The translations under genes were made by a program, and so were the position numbers. From Saliterribacillus persicus (lineage in GTDB: Bacteria; Bacillota; Bacilli; Bacillales; Amphibacillaceae), in contig NZ_QPJJ01000006.1 of assembly GCF_003337485.1 (NCBI RefSeq), positions 1 to 64,000 on the forward strand: 64,000 bases of DNA. Reading direction: 5' to 3'. Shown here piece after piece: positions 54,578 through 63,978 of the stretch. The stretch's first letter is position 1, and every line of letters begins with the position of its first letter. Under the pieces are notes generated by a model, which saw only the letters and a list, made by a program, of their open reading frames with translations, did no database searches and was not told the DNA's origin.

Positions 54578-54593
54578 GGAACCACCTCAAGGA

Positions 54594-55640
54594 TTACAAC
54601 CAGTTATTTTTAATTAATGACTCAGCTATTTGAACTGAATTCCATGCAGCACCTTTTAATAAGTTATCGGATACTACCCATAGATGGAAACCGTTCGGGT
54701 GATCTATATCTTTTCTGACTCTACCTACAAAAACATCACTCTTACCAGAAGCGGATAATGGAGTTGGATAAACTTGATTTGTTGGATCATCTTCTAAAAC
54801 GACTCCATCAGCATTCTTAAGTGCTTGTTGAATATCTTCCACCGTAATGTTGGCATCATTTACTTCTACATAAACACTTTCAGCGTGAGCAGTAAAGAAT
54901 GGTAACCTCACACAAGTAGCTGAAACATGCAAACTATCGTCATGCATGATTTTTTTCGTTTCATTAATCATTTTCATTTCTTCAAACGTATAACCATTGT
55001 CTTGAAATACATCGATTTGTGGCAACGCATTAAAAGCAATTGGATAATGTTTCTTTTCCCCATTGACTGGTAACAAATCAGCTGTCATTTCTTCTCCATT
55101 TAAGAAGTCTTGAGATTGCTGGCGTAGTTCTTCTACTGCTTCATTCCCTGCACCCGATACCGCTTGGTAGGTTGAAACAATAACGCGTGATAAACCAAAT
55201 TTCTCTTTAATTGGTTTTAGTGCTGCTACCATCTGAATTGTAGAACAATTTGGGTTTGCAATAATTCCTTTGTGCTTCGTAATATCTGCTTCATTCACTT
55301 CAGGTACAACTAATGGTACTTCTGGATCCATACGAAAAGCGCTTGTATTATCAACCACTACCGCTCCACGTTTTACTGCTTCATCAGCTAATTTCTTAGA
55401 AACAGATCCTCCTGCTGAAAATAATGCTATTTGGATCCCTTCGAAACTTTCAGGTGTTGCTTCTTTAACCACGTATGTTTCACCTTTATAGGTTAGTTCT
55501 TTCCCTGCTGAACGTTTGGAAGATAATAAATGTAAATTTTCAATTGGAAAATCCTTCTTATCTAATGTTTCCAACATTTTTTGTCCTACTGCTCCTGTAG
55601 CCCCAACTACTGCTACGTTATATCCTTTTATTACTGTCAT
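54594..55640 (-). CDS. asd: Aspartate-semialdehyde dehydrogenase
   Basis: A 348-residue NADPH-dependent enzyme reducing aspartyl phosphate to the semialdehyde. The nucleotide motif is [15 protein letters not shown]. The catalytic Cys is in [15 protein letters not shown], and [14 protein letters not shown] follows. The active-site His sits in [15 protein letters not shown]. Length is normal. It is preceded by dpaB and followed by dapG, giving the same supply line to dipicolinate as in B. subtilis. Confidence 0.97.
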   Translation of the reverse strand: MTVIKGYNVAVVGATGAVGQKMLETLDKKDFPIENLHLLSSKRSAGKELTYKGETYVVKEATPESFEGIQIALFSAGGSVSKKLADEAVKRGAVVVDNTSAFRMDPEVPLVVPEVNEADITKHKGIIANPNCSTIQMVAALKPIKEKFGLSRVIVSTYQAVSGAGNEAVEELRQQSQDFLNGEEMTADLLPVNGEKKHYPIAFNALPQIDVFQDNGYTFEEMKMINETKKIMHDDSLHVSATCVRLPFFTAHAESVYVEVNDANITVEDIQQALKNADGVVLEDDPTNQVYPTPLSASGKSDVFVGRVRKDIDHPNGFHLWVVSDNLLKGAAWNSVQIAESLIKNNWL

Positions 55641-55740
55641 GATTACTTGCTCCTTCCATTTACTACAATCATTTGTTTATTCATAAATCATATTTTAACA
55701 TACTCGAACTCTTTCTTATAATATTTCACCATATTTTAAG

Positions 55741-56325
55741 CTATCTTTCAATAATCACTGGTTGAATTTGTTGTAATTCAAGAGCTTTTTCTATTGTTGA
55801 AGGTATTAAAGTCATGTCTGAAACAAGTGAATTTGGTTTTTTTATTGGATCATCTTGACCGTAAGGAACAAAATATACAAGCTTAGTCGACATTAACCGC
55901 ATTAAATTAACACCATTTAACCCGAGAGCATCATTTGTTGAGACAGCTAACACTACTGGGTTTCCATTTCTTATCGTTGCTTTTGATGCCATTAATACAG
56001 GTGTGTCCGTTATAGCATTTGCCATTCTACTCATTGTATTACCTGTTAATGGTGCTATGATCATACAATCTACTGGGGCACTTGGTCCAAGAAGTTCAGC
56101 TTCGACAATTGTTGTAATTGGCTCTTTTCCCGTTAGTCTTCTCAATGTATCCATATGATCGCTTGCTTTACCAAATTTACTGTCTGTATTCATAAATGTG
56201 TAAGATACAACTGGCACTACCTCTGCACCTAAGTCTATTAATTTTTTTATTTGTGGAAACACATCTTTATACGTACAGTGAGAGCCTGTTAATCCAAAAC
56301 CTATTCTTTTTCCCTTTACATTCAT
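55741..56325 (-). CDS. dpaB: Dipicolinate synthase subunit B
   Basis: A 194-residue flavoprotein-like subunit (SpoVFB) of dipicolinate synthase, which oxidises dihydrodipicolinate to dipicolinic acid in the mother cell. The flavin fold shows RIGFGLTGSHCTYKDVFPQI and MIIAPLTGNTMSRMANAITD then TPVLMASKATIRNGNPVV. Length is near B. subtilis SpoVFB (200). It lies 70 nt after dpaA. Confidence 0.96.
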   Translation of the reverse strand: MNVKGKRIGFGLTGSHCTYKDVFPQIKKLIDLGAEVVPVVSYTFMNTDSKFGKASDHMDTLRRLTGKEPITTIVEAELLGPSAPVDCMIIAPLTGNTMSRMANAITDTPVLMASKATIRNGNPVVLAVSTNDALGLNGVNLMRLMSTKLVYFVPYGQDDPIKKPNSLVSDMTLIPSTIEKALELQQIQPVIIER

Positions 56326-56395
56326 CTTTATTCCCCTCCATATTTCATTGAAGTTTTTCTAAGTAAGTTTGTATAGTAGAGGAAGTTTGGTGTAT

Positions 56396-57265
56396 TTAAA
56401 GCATTTCTTTTATTGCATTTGCTAGTATTTCTCCCGACGTTTTAGGTGCAACAATACCCGGTAAGCCAAGTGCATGAATGGCTTCAACACCTCTAGCTTT
56501 AGCAAAAGAAAAATCTGTTCCACCAGGTTTTGAAGCTAAATCTAATATAACCGCTTGAGAGCCCATCAATTGAATTTCCTTTTTCGTCAACACTTTAGCA
56601 GGAATGGTGTTAATGACAATATCAGCAGCATGAATATGAGCACTTAATTGTTCTAACGGTAACGGCGTTACTCCCATTACATCTGCTCTTGCTAAATCTT
56701 CTTTGTTTTTTGATACAGACCAAACATTTGCACCGAGCGCTTTAAACTTTTGCACGCATGTAGTTCCTACACGACCTAAGCCTAGTAAAAATACATTAGC
56801 ATGTTGAATCGTTATATTCGTATGTTTAATAGTTAACATAATCGCGCCTTCTGCAGTTGGAATAGAATTATAAATAGCTATATCATTTCTATTCATTAAA
56901 GGTATAAATTTAAGATTTCTTGCTGCCACGTTTTCCTTAAGAAATGGTGTTGTAATACCTGTAAATACGGTGCAGGTTTCTGGTAGTTTATTTATCCAAT
57001 CTACTTTCAGTGTTATTTGCTTATTGGAAAAGACAGTCTCAACGTTTCCAAACTCATCTACCCCTGATAATGGTAAGATGACGGCACTTAATTCAGTCGG
57101 TTCAAGCTCATTCATCGAAACCTGTTTAACAGCACTAAAACCAGGATTTAGTTGGTCAAAACCAACTAATAATATATCTAAATCATCACTAGAGGTTAAT
57201 GATTTAATCAATTCTAAATAACGTGCATCGCCTCCTAGCACTGCTATCTTCTTTCTTTGTAACAT
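56396..57265 (-). CDS. dpaA: Dipicolinate synthase subunit A
   Basis: A 289-residue Rossmann-fold subunit (SpoVFA). The N-terminal DpaA_N domain opens MLQRKKIAVLGGDARYLELI. A second nucleotide fold has VFLLGLGRVGTTCVQKFKAL, and the C-terminus has HALGLPGIVAPKTSGEILA. With DpaB it makes the spore-core dipicolinic acid. The ATG at 57265 with GAGGTGAG upstream matches B. subtilis SpoVFA (297); the longer frame to 57334 has no ribosome site. A sigma-K-like promoter lies about 35 nt upstream. Confidence 0.96.
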   Translation of the reverse strand: MLQRKKIAVLGGDARYLELIKSLTSSDDLDILLVGFDQLNPGFSAVKQVSMNELEPTELSAVILPLSGVDEFGNVETVFSNKQITLKVDWINKLPETCTVFTGITTPFLKENVAARNLKFIPLMNRNDIAIYNSIPTAEGAIMLTIKHTNITIQHANVFLLGLGRVGTTCVQKFKALGANVWSVSKNKEDLARADVMGVTPLPLEQLSAHIHAADIVINTIPAKVLTKKEIQLMGSQAVILDLASKPGGTDFSFAKARGVEAIHALGLPGIVAPKTSGEILANAIKEML

Positions 57266-57297
57266 CTTCTCACCTCTTTCGATTGAACTTTTCATAT

Positions 57298-57325
57298 CAT
57301 CATATGACAAATATTTAGAAGAGTG
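57298..57325 (-). promoter_or_regulatory. Candidate sigma-K promoter of dpaA
   Basis: On the minus strand CAC, a 16-nt spacer and CATATGATG approximate mACm-N16-CATANNNTA. Sigma-K drives spoVF in B. subtilis, and the distance to the dpaA start fits. Confidence 0.45.
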
Positions 57326-57497
57326 AATGTACAAATAGATGGAAAACCTTCTAAATATAAAAACGTTTTATAAGCTAAATTATAAATTATTCTCAATTTA
57401 AAACATTTTTAATTTCTACCTACAATATTAGGCTAATATTTAAAAATAGAAAAATAAAAAGAAGTGCCATGACGACACTTCAATTTTTGTGCGTATT

Positions 57498-57731
57498 CTA
57501 TTTGTCTTCAATTACGATAACGTCTTGACCAATTTTTTTAATATCCTTCCAAGGAATGCGGTGTTTGGAATCACCTTTTTTCAAACCTAGAAAATTATAA
57601 TGATAGGTAACAAAGGCTTCAATTTGTCCAGTTTCTGTATTAATTTCCATGTCTGTGTGACCTAAAACACCCATTCTTAAGCCGCTTTTGACATCAATCA
57701 TCTCTTTATTACTTAAATCCTTATAACGCAT
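57498..57731 (-). CDS. ymxH: YmxH/YlmC family PRC-barrel protein
   Basis: A 77-residue protein with one PRC-barrel-like domain: MRYKDLSNKEMIDVKSGLRM, then GQIEAFVTYHYNFLG and ending DVIVIEDK. This is the YlmC/YmxH family of spore formers, function unknown. It starts 18 nt after mlpA and is followed by dpaA, the B. subtilis order. AGAGGTGG lies before the ATG. Confidence 0.9.
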   Translation of the reverse strand: MRYKDLSNKEMIDVKSGLRMGVLGHTDMEINTETGQIEAFVTYHYNFLGLKKGDSKHRIPWKDIKKIGQDVIVIEDK

Positions 57732-57748
57732 TCACAAACCACCTCTCT

Positions 57749-58966
57749 TTATTTATGCGCAGTTACATAAGCTGTGGAATGAACATTTGTGAATATACTT
57801 TCTAACGTTTTTTTTGCTGAATCTTCGGTGACTTTATCAATTGAAAGCATCATGTTGTCTACAGTTCGATGCTTATTCAGCAACAACTCATTTCTTGCAT
57901 TACGACTCATTCTACTATTTGTACTTTCCAATCCTAAGACGATATTTCCTTTAAGCTGTTCCTTACTATTTTGTAGCTCTTGTGAGGTTAACCCGTTTGT
58001 TTTCATTTTATCTATAATATCAAAAATGCTCTCTTTCACAGTATCCAATTGATGATGGGCAGTAGCTGCATAAATTGTTAAAAGTCCTGTATCAATAAAA
58101 GTACTTGGATAGGAAAAGACAGAATAAGCAAGCCCTTGGTTTTCTCTGATCTCTTGAAAGAGTCGTGAACTCATACTTCCACCTAATACATTATTGATTA
58201 TCATAAGTTCATATAAATATAGATTATCAATTGCTAAACTCTCAAAACCTAAACAAAAATGGCTTTGTTCTATTTCCTTTTTCTTCGTACGAATCCCATT
58301 ATGAAATAGAGGCTTTTCCAATTTTTTTTGTTCTAAGCTACGGTTAAATTTGCCGAATAAAGCTTCTAATTCTAAGATAAAATCAGTTTTAACATTCCCA
58401 GCCACCGAGATAACAATATTTTCTGGGGTGTAATTTGATTCCATAAAAGTAAATAAGTCATCCTGTGAAAATCCCATCACAGTTTCCTCAGTTCCCAAAA
58501 TAGGAAAAGCTAATGGATGTTTGTCATAACTTGCGTCTGCTAACAGATCATGAACGATATCATCTGGCATATCTTCATCCATACTTATTTCTTCTAATAC
58601 GACTTTCTTTTCTTTTCCTATCTCTTCTTCTTTAAAAGTAGAATGAAAAAACATATCAGAGAGGATCTCTATAGCTAAAGACTTATGGGTATCCAATACT
58701 TTCGCATAAAAACATGTATATTCTTTGGATGTAAAGGCATTAACTTGTCCTCCGATAGAATCAAAAGCTTCGGCAATCTCTTGAGCATTCCTTTTATTCG
58801 TCCCTTTAAATAACATATGTTCTAGAAAATGAGATATTCCTGTATTTTGTGCTGATTCATTTCTCGAGCCAGTTTTTATCCAAATTCCGATCGTTACTGA
58901 TCGAACAAACGGAATTTCTTCTAAAACTATTCTTAATTGATTATCGCAAGTGTGTCGATGTAACAA
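57749..58966 (-). CDS. mlpA: M16 zinc peptidase MlpA (YmxG)
   Basis: A 405-residue processing-peptidase-like enzyme. The zinc motif is ISHFLEHMLFKGT (HFLEH) and the third ligand Glu lies in VVLEEISMDEDMP. The C-terminal half has GGSMSSRLFQEIRENQGLAY. B. subtilis MlpA (409) affects protease levels. The start is TTG at 58966 with GGAGG 6 nt upstream. It is adjacent to ymxH as in B. subtilis, but the ylxY deacetylase gene that normally lies between it and pnp is absent; only two terminators occupy the gap. Confidence 0.94.
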   Translation of the reverse strand: MLHRHTCDNQLRIVLEEIPFVRSVTIGIWIKTGSRNESAQNTGISHFLEHMLFKGTNKRNAQEIAEAFDSIGGQVNAFTSKEYTCFYAKVLDTHKSLAIEILSDMFFHSTFKEEEIGKEKKVVLEEISMDEDMPDDIVHDLLADASYDKHPLAFPILGTEETVMGFSQDDLFTFMESNYTPENIVISVAGNVKTDFILELEALFGKFNRSLEQKKLEKPLFHNGIRTKKKEIEQSHFCLGFESLAIDNLYLYELMIINNVLGGSMSSRLFQEIRENQGLAYSVFSYPSTFIDTGLLTIYAATAHHQLDTVKESIFDIIDKMKTNGLTSQELQNSKEQLKGNIVLGLESTNSRMSRNARNELLLNKHRTVDNMMLSIDKVTEDSAKKTLESIFTNVHSTAYVTAHK

Positions 58967-59040
58967 AGGTGTTCCTCCTAAATTCCCATTACGTCTAGTT
59001 TAAAACGATGTTGAAAATAACTATTTTGGAAAACAATTAG

Positions 59041-59063
59041 AAAAACTTGGCATATGGCCAAGT
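59041..59063 (-). terminator. Hairpin/terminator upstream of mlpA
   Basis: ACTTGGC and GCCAAGT pair around CATAT, followed by TTTTCT on the minus strand. A closely similar hairpin occurs at 61606-61624 on the other side of pnp. Confidence 0.65.
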
Positions 59064-59133
59064 CTTTCTGGCGAAAGCCTTCGTTTTCCTTATACTATAG
59101 TCCGATAATTTTTATACTTTCTTATAGTAAAAT

Positions 59134-59164
59134 AAAAAAGAAACTGGAAAACCAGCTTCTTTTA
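59134..59164 (-). terminator. Intrinsic terminator of pnp
   Basis: AAGAAGCTGG and CCAGTTTCTT (one G-U pair) close a TTTT loop, followed by TTTTA on the minus strand. Confidence 0.85.
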
Positions 59165-59219
59165 TACCTTCTATAACTTGCCAAAAAGCTATTATCACAA
59201 ATTGTTACGTATGGTAATA

Positions 59220-61325
59220 TTATTTGTTTGATTTCTCTTTTTCTTCTGCTAATGCAGCTTTTCTTGATAAGTTGACTCTACCTTGACGATCAATTTCTTT
59301 TACTTTGACCATAATTTGATCACCGATAGATACCACATCTTCTACCTTACCAATTCGTTCCTCTGCCATTTCAGAAATATGAACAAGCCCTTCTTTTCCT
59401 TTAAACAATTCAACAAATGCACCGAATTTTTCAATTCGTTTTACTGTACCTAGATACAGTTCACCCGCTTGTACTTCTCTAACGATATCTTCAATAATTT
59501 TCTTTGCCTTCTGGTTCATTTCATTATTAATGGATGAAATAAATACATGACCATCTTGCTCTATATCAATTTTTACACCTGTTTCTTCGATGATCTTATT
59601 GATATGCTTACCGCTCGGCCCAATAACATCACGAATTTTATCTGGATGTATATCCATAGTTAAAATTTTAGGTGCGTATGAAGACAGTTCTTCATTTGGT
59701 TTCTGAATCGTTTCAATCATATGACCTAAAATATGCATACGACCTTTTTTAGCTTGGATCAATGCCTCTTCAAGAATTTCTTTCGATAGCCCATCAATCT
59801 TAATATCCATTTGTAAAGCTGTAACACCTTTTTCAGTACCAGCCACTTTAAAGTCCATATCTCCTAAGAAATCTTCCATCCCCTGTATGTCAGAAAGAAT
59901 CGTATAATCTTCTCCTGATTTAACAAGTCCCATAGCAATTCCAGCCACTGGTGCTTTGATAGGAACTCCCGCATGCATCATAGCTAATGTACTTGCACAA
60001 ATACTCGCCTGGGAAGTGGACCCATTAGATTCTAATACTTCTGAAACAAGTCTAATTGTGTATGGGAATTCTTTTTCATCTGGAATAACTACTTCCAATG
60101 CTCTTTCCCCTAATGCGCCATGACCTATTTCACGTCGTCCAGGTCCACGAATTGGTCCTGTTTCACCAACACTGTAAGAAGGGAAGTTATAGTGATGCAT
60201 GAAACGCTTAGATTCTTCAGCATCAAGACCATCTAAGATTTGCACATCTCCTAAAGCACCTAATGTACAAACACTTAATGCTTGGGTTTGTCCACGAGTA
60301 AATAATCCAGAACCATGTGTACGTGGAAGTACACCAACACGAGAAGATAATGCTCTAATTTCATCAACTTTTCTTCCGTCAGGACGGATTTTTTCTTTCG
60401 TAATTAGACGACGGACTTCCTCTTTTACCATTTTATCTAAAGAGGATTTTACTTGTTTAATTACCTCGTCTTCTGCCTCTTCGTAATGGTTGAGAATGTC
60501 TTTTTTAACCTCATCAATAGCTACTTCGCGTGCATGTTTTTCTTGCACTTGAATAGCATTAAGTAATGCTGTTTTAGCCTTCTCTTCTACTTCAGCAAAA
60601 ATTTGTTCATCAAGCTGTAATAAGGTGACTTCTGATTTTTCATTTCCTACTTCTTCAATGATTTTCTCTTGGAAAGCAACTAATCGTTTAATCTCTTCGT
60701 GGCCAAACATAATTGCTTCTAACATTGTTTCTTCAGGAACTTCAAGCGCCCCAGCTTCTACCATATTAATAGCGTGTTTCGTACCTGCTACCGTTAAATC
60801 TATATCACTATTTTCTCTTTGTTCTAGGGTTGGATTAATAATAAATTCTCCGTCTACTCTTCCTATTACTGCACCAGCAATTGGTCCATCAAAAGGAATA
60901 TCGGAAATAGATAGTGCAATGGAGGAACCAATCATTGCAGCAATTTCTGAAGGATTGTTCTGATCTACACTCATCACTGTGCTAATAACTTGTACTTCAT
61001 TACGAAAACCATCTGGAAATAAAGGGCGGATAGGACGATCGATTAATCGCGATGTCAATACTGCTTTTTCACTAGGACGACCTTCTCTTTTAATAAAACC
61101 ACCTGGTATTTTACCAACGGCATATAATCTTTCTTCATAATTAACTGTTAACGGAAAAAAAGGTAAGTCTTTTGGCTCTCTAGATGCAGTTGCTGCAACT
61201 AAAACCGAAGTTTCACCATATTGAACCATACAAGCTCCATTCGCTTGTTTTGCCAGTTCACCAATTTCTACCGTAAAAGGTTGTCCTGATATCTCTGTTG
61301 TAAAAATTTTTTTCTCATCTGTCAT
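59220..61325 (-). CDS. pnp: Polynucleotide phosphorylase
   Basis: A 701-residue 3'-to-5' phosphorolytic exoribonuclease, a trimer. It has two RNase PH-like domains, with [20 protein letters not shown] and [20 protein letters not shown] plus [16 protein letters not shown] helical linker separates them. A KH domain ([17 protein letters not shown]) and an S1 domain ([20 protein letters not shown]) follow. Length is typical (B. subtilis 705). The ATG at 61325 has AGGAG about 12 nt upstream. It sits between rpsO and mlpA with terminators on both sides, and acts with RNase Y in mRNA turnover. Confidence 0.97.
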   Translation of the reverse strand: MTDEKKIFTTEISGQPFTVEIGELAKQANGACMVQYGETSVLVAATASREPKDLPFFPLTVNYEERLYAVGKIPGGFIKREGRPSEKAVLTSRLIDRPIRPLFPDGFRNEVQVISTVMSVDQNNPSEIAAMIGSSIALSISDIPFDGPIAGAVIGRVDGEFIINPTLEQRENSDIDLTVAGTKHAINMVEAGALEVPEETMLEAIMFGHEEIKRLVAFQEKIIEEVGNEKSEVTLLQLDEQIFAEVEEKAKTALLNAIQVQEKHAREVAIDEVKKDILNHYEEAEDEVIKQVKSSLDKMVKEEVRRLITKEKIRPDGRKVDEIRALSSRVGVLPRTHGSGLFTRGQTQALSVCTLGALGDVQILDGLDAEESKRFMHHYNFPSYSVGETGPIRGPGRREIGHGALGERALEVVIPDEKEFPYTIRLVSEVLESNGSTSQASICASTLAMMHAGVPIKAPVAGIAMGLVKSGEDYTILSDIQGMEDFLGDMDFKVAGTEKGVTALQMDIKIDGLSKEILEEALIQAKKGRMHILGHMIETIQKPNEELSSYAPKILTMDIHPDKIRDVIGPSGKHINKIIEETGVKIDIEQDGHVFISSINNEMNQKAKKIIEDIVREVQAGELYLGTVKRIEKFGAFVELFKGKEGLVHISEMAEERIGKVEDVVSIGDQIMVKVKEIDRQGRVNLSRKAALAEEKEKSNK

Positions 61326-61696
61326 GTTTATTTGTACTCCTCTCAAATACCTTTCTTAATAACCTATTTAGATTGTAAATAATCCAACCATTTACAAATT
61401 TCCCTAATTAATCACTATTGAAAATAGAAATTTCATTACGTGTTTCACGTATACACGTTAAAAGGTATGTAAAAATCAATCTAGTTTAACTATACATCTA
61501 TGTAATAGTATAGACAAGTTTATTTAAATAAATTAGTCCAGAATAAAAAATCATGTAAAAAACAAATTTCAATAAAAATGTCATACCTCTATTATTATAA
61601 AGAAAGCTTGGCTTATTGCCAAGTCCTTGCTGTAATATCAAGCTTCATGTTGGAAATTGCATTTTAATAATTATTAAAGTTTTATACTTTTACATA
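61326..61696 (-). other. Long pnp leader region (about 370 bp)
   Basis: Non-coding. It lies between the rpsO terminator and pnp. A hairpin occurs at 61606-61624. I saw no ORF, riboswitch core or other repeat. The pnp promoter is presumably in the AT-rich 61380-61560 part. Confidence 0.5.
61606..61624 (-). terminator. Second hairpin/terminator after rpsO
   Basis: ACTTGGCA and AGCCAAG (stem CTTGGC/GCCAAG) around ATAA, followed by CTTTCTTTAT on the minus strand. It matches the hairpin at 59041-59063 in sequence and flanks. Confidence 0.55.
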
Positions 61697-61724
61697 CAGA
61701 AAAAGCGGGATATAATCCCGCTTT
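61697..61724 (-). terminator. Intrinsic terminator of rpsO
   Basis: AAAGCGGGAT and ATCCCGCTTT form a perfect stem with a TAT-like loop, followed by TTCTG on the minus strand, 6 nt past rpsO. Confidence 0.88.
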
Positions 61725-61729
61725 CCTAG

Positions 61730-61999
61730 TTATCGGCGCAAACCTAATTTTTGAATTAAATCACGATATCGCGTGATATTATTATCGCGAAGATAATTTA
61801 ATAAGTTACGGCGTTTACCGACCATTTTTAAAAGTCCACGACGTGAGTGGTGGTCTTTCTTGTGTTCACGTAAATGGTCATTTAAGTTATTAATTTCTTC
61901 CGTTAGGACAGCAATCTGTACCTCTGGAGATCCAGTGTCGCTTTCATGTGTCTTAAACTCATTAATAAGTTCGTTTTTGCGTTCTTGTGTTATGGCCAT
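61730..61999 (-). CDS. rpsO: 30S ribosomal protein S15
   Basis: An 89-residue primary 16S rRNA-binding protein. The sequence [20 protein letters not shown] followed by [17 protein letters not shown] and the conserved [17 protein letters not shown] identify S15. The ATG at 61999 has AGGAGGTG about 6 nt upstream. It lies between ribF and pnp as in B. subtilis. S15 commonly regulates its own translation through its leader (see 62010-62110). Confidence 0.98.
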   Translation of the reverse strand: MAITQERKNELINEFKTHESDTGSPEVQIAVLTEEINNLNDHLREHKKDHHSRRGLLKMVGKRRNLLNYLRDNNITRYRDLIQKLGLRR

Positions 62000-62009
62000 C
62001 CCATTCACC

Positions 62010-62110
62010 TCCTAAATATTTATTTATAACCCCAATCCCCGAGCATTCGTCGGTGACTCGATATGCCAAGTGGATGGTTTACGTATTAAAGACTACATGT
62101 TTTTGGTGAA
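62010..62110 (-). promoter_or_regulatory. Putative structured rpsO leader (S15 autoregulation)
   Basis: The 100 nt before rpsO contains GC-rich pairing unusual in this region: CGAGTC and a CTCGG arm (62036-62062) around CACCGACGAATG, ending in GGGATTGGGG. S15-binding leaders are known upstream of rpsO in Geobacillus and relatives; identity here is inferred from position and GC content. Confidence 0.4.
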
Positions 62111-62123
62111 AAAAGCAAGGAAT

Positions 62124-63059
62124 TTAATTGAAAAATTCACGTACAACGGTCTCATCCTTCTTCAATTGTTCTACTAATGCCTCAATTCCTGAAAACTTTA
62201 TTTCCCCGCGAATATTTTTTTTCCAAGATATTTTAATTTCCTCATCATAAATGGAATGATCAAAATCTAAAATATGCACTTCTACTTTTGGCTCTAACAA
62301 TTCTTGATGAAACGTTGGATTATATCCTAAATTCGCCATTCCATTGTATACGCAATCCTTATAATATACTTTAACTGCGTATACACCTATTTTAGGAAGT
62401 AGATAGCTATTGTCAATATTTAAATTAGCGGTAGGATAACCGATTGTTCTTCCTCGTTGGTCGCCATTTATAACCTTTCCCACTGCAGTAAGTTCATGTC
62501 CTAGAAGTAATTCTGCTTGTTCCACTTTTCCTTCTTTAAGTAGCTGTCTAATTTTAGTAGAGCTAATCTTTTCATTATTTTCCTCTAACTTATTCATAGT
62601 AGTGTAACGAATGTTGTCACTTAAAAATTCATTTATATTATTCATATTCCCTTTTCCCATGTATCCAAAAGTGAAATCAAAACCTGCAACTAAATGTGTT
62701 ACGTGTAATTTTTCAATGAATTCTTCTAGAAACATCTTTGGAGAGAGTTGTGATAATACTGAATTAAAAGCAATAATATAGAGTCTATCCACACCTAATG
62801 ATTCAATTAGCTTTACTTTTTCATGGAAGGGTGTAATATAACGCGCATAGGTGACATCATTGGATAATACAACTGAAGGATGCGGATCAAAGGTTATTAC
62901 CGCACTTTCTTTTTGCTCACCTTTTGCAAGCTTAACCGCTTCTTTTATGACAGACTGATGACCCCTATGAATCCCATCGAAAAAACCAATTGCCGCTACC
63001 GTCTCTTTAAACTGGTCTTTTGAATAATAATGAGGATAGGTTAGCTTAATTGTTTCCAT
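62124..63059 (-). CDS. ribF: Bifunctional riboflavin kinase/FAD synthetase
   Basis: A 311-residue enzyme making FMN from riboflavin and then FAD. The N-terminal nucleotidyl transferase domain has AAIGFFDGIHRGHQSVIKEA (HxGH type motif) and ISSTKIRQLLKEG. The C-terminal riboflavin kinase domain has GRTIGYPTANLNI and VYAVKVYY. Length matches B. subtilis RibC (316). GAAGGTGA precedes the ATG at 63059; the longer frame to 63122 merely overlaps truB. It follows truB by 13 nt, a conserved pair. Confidence 0.96.
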   Translation of the reverse strand: METIKLTYPHYYSKDQFKETVAAIGFFDGIHRGHQSVIKEAVKLAKGEQKESAVITFDPHPSVVLSNDVTYARYITPFHEKVKLIESLGVDRLYIIAFNSVLSQLSPKMFLEEFIEKLHVTHLVAGFDFTFGYMGKGNMNNINEFLSDNIRYTTMNKLEENNEKISSTKIRQLLKEGKVEQAELLLGHELTAVGKVINGDQRGRTIGYPTANLNIDNSYLLPKIGVYAVKVYYKDCVYNGMANLGYNPTFHQELLEPKVEVHILDFDHSIYDEEIKISWKKNIRGEIKFSGIEALVEQLKKDETVVREFFN

Positions 63060-63072
63060 TTTTTCACCTTCT

Positions 63073-63978
63073 TTAATTACAATTAAATACACGAACAGGT
63101 TTAATTTCCTCACCATTCTCATGGTGTCTATAAATAGCTAATAATGTATCATTTTGCTGCACACGAAACAGATCAGAATGAGGCACTTGTGGAGTTTTAT
63201 TAAACTTCTGACCCATTAACACTTTCTCAGCAAATTGGGAATCTACATGCCAGACATCTAAATAAGAAACACCCGTAGAGATGGGCAATAAAATTGATTT
63301 AATTTCATTATTCTCTATAATGTTTGGAATATCAAATAACTTTATGGATTGACTTTCATTGAAGCTTCCTGCAGCAGTCCTTATTAGCTTTGACATATGT
63401 GCTGGGTAACCAATTCTACCACCAATATCTTTACAAAGGGTTCTTATATAAGTACCTTTCGAACATGCTACTTCGAATTGCACGTCTTGTGTCTTCTTGA
63501 CTTTATCATAGGTACTATCTATTAATCGAATATTATGGATGTGAACCTCTCGAATTGGTCTTTCAACGAATTCACCATTTCTTGCGTATTCATATAATTT
63601 TTTTCCTTTTACTTTGACTGCTGAATATAAAGGTACTTGCTGTTTAATTATTCCCTCAAAAGCATTAAGATTATTTAAAATCTCTTCTTTAGAAACTTGC
63701 TCATTCACCTCTTGTTGTGAGGTAATATTCCCTGTTTGATCTTCTGTATCAGTAGATAAACCCAATGTCATGGTAGCAACATATGTTTTATCTGTATCCG
63801 TTAAATACGGTACAATTTTTGTTGCTTCGCCTATACAAATTGGCAGTACTCCCTCAACTTCCGGATCTAAGGTTCCTGTGTGTCCTACTTTTTTTATATG
63901 TAACCATTTTCTAATTTTAAAAACACAATCATGCGATGTATAGCCCTTTGGTTTCCAAACTGGTAATATTCCATGCAT
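63073..63978 (-). CDS. truB: tRNA pseudouridine-55 synthase TruB
   Basis: A 301-residue pseudouridine synthase that converts U55 in the T loop of all tRNAs. The N-terminal MHGILPVWKPKGYTSHDCVF and the catalytic Asp in VGHTGTLDPEVEGVLPICIG are typical, followed by CSKGTYIRTLCKDIG. The C-terminal region is the short TruB_C type. GGTGGAG lies before the ATG at 63978. It is complete and is the rightmost gene of the window; the 22 bp beyond it hold only its ribosome site region. Confidence 0.97.
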   Translation of the reverse strand: MHGILPVWKPKGYTSHDCVFKIRKWLHIKKVGHTGTLDPEVEGVLPICIGEATKIVPYLTDTDKTYVATMTLGLSTDTEDQTGNITSQQEVNEQVSKEEILNNLNAFEGIIKQQVPLYSAVKVKGKKLYEYARNGEFVERPIREVHIHNIRLIDSTYDKVKKTQDVQFEVACSKGTYIRTLCKDIGGRIGYPAHMSKLIRTAAGSFNESQSIKLFDIPNIIENNEIKSILLPISTGVSYLDVWHVDSQFAEKVLMGQKFNKTPQVPHSDLFRVQQNDTLLAIYRHHENGEEIKPVRVFNCN

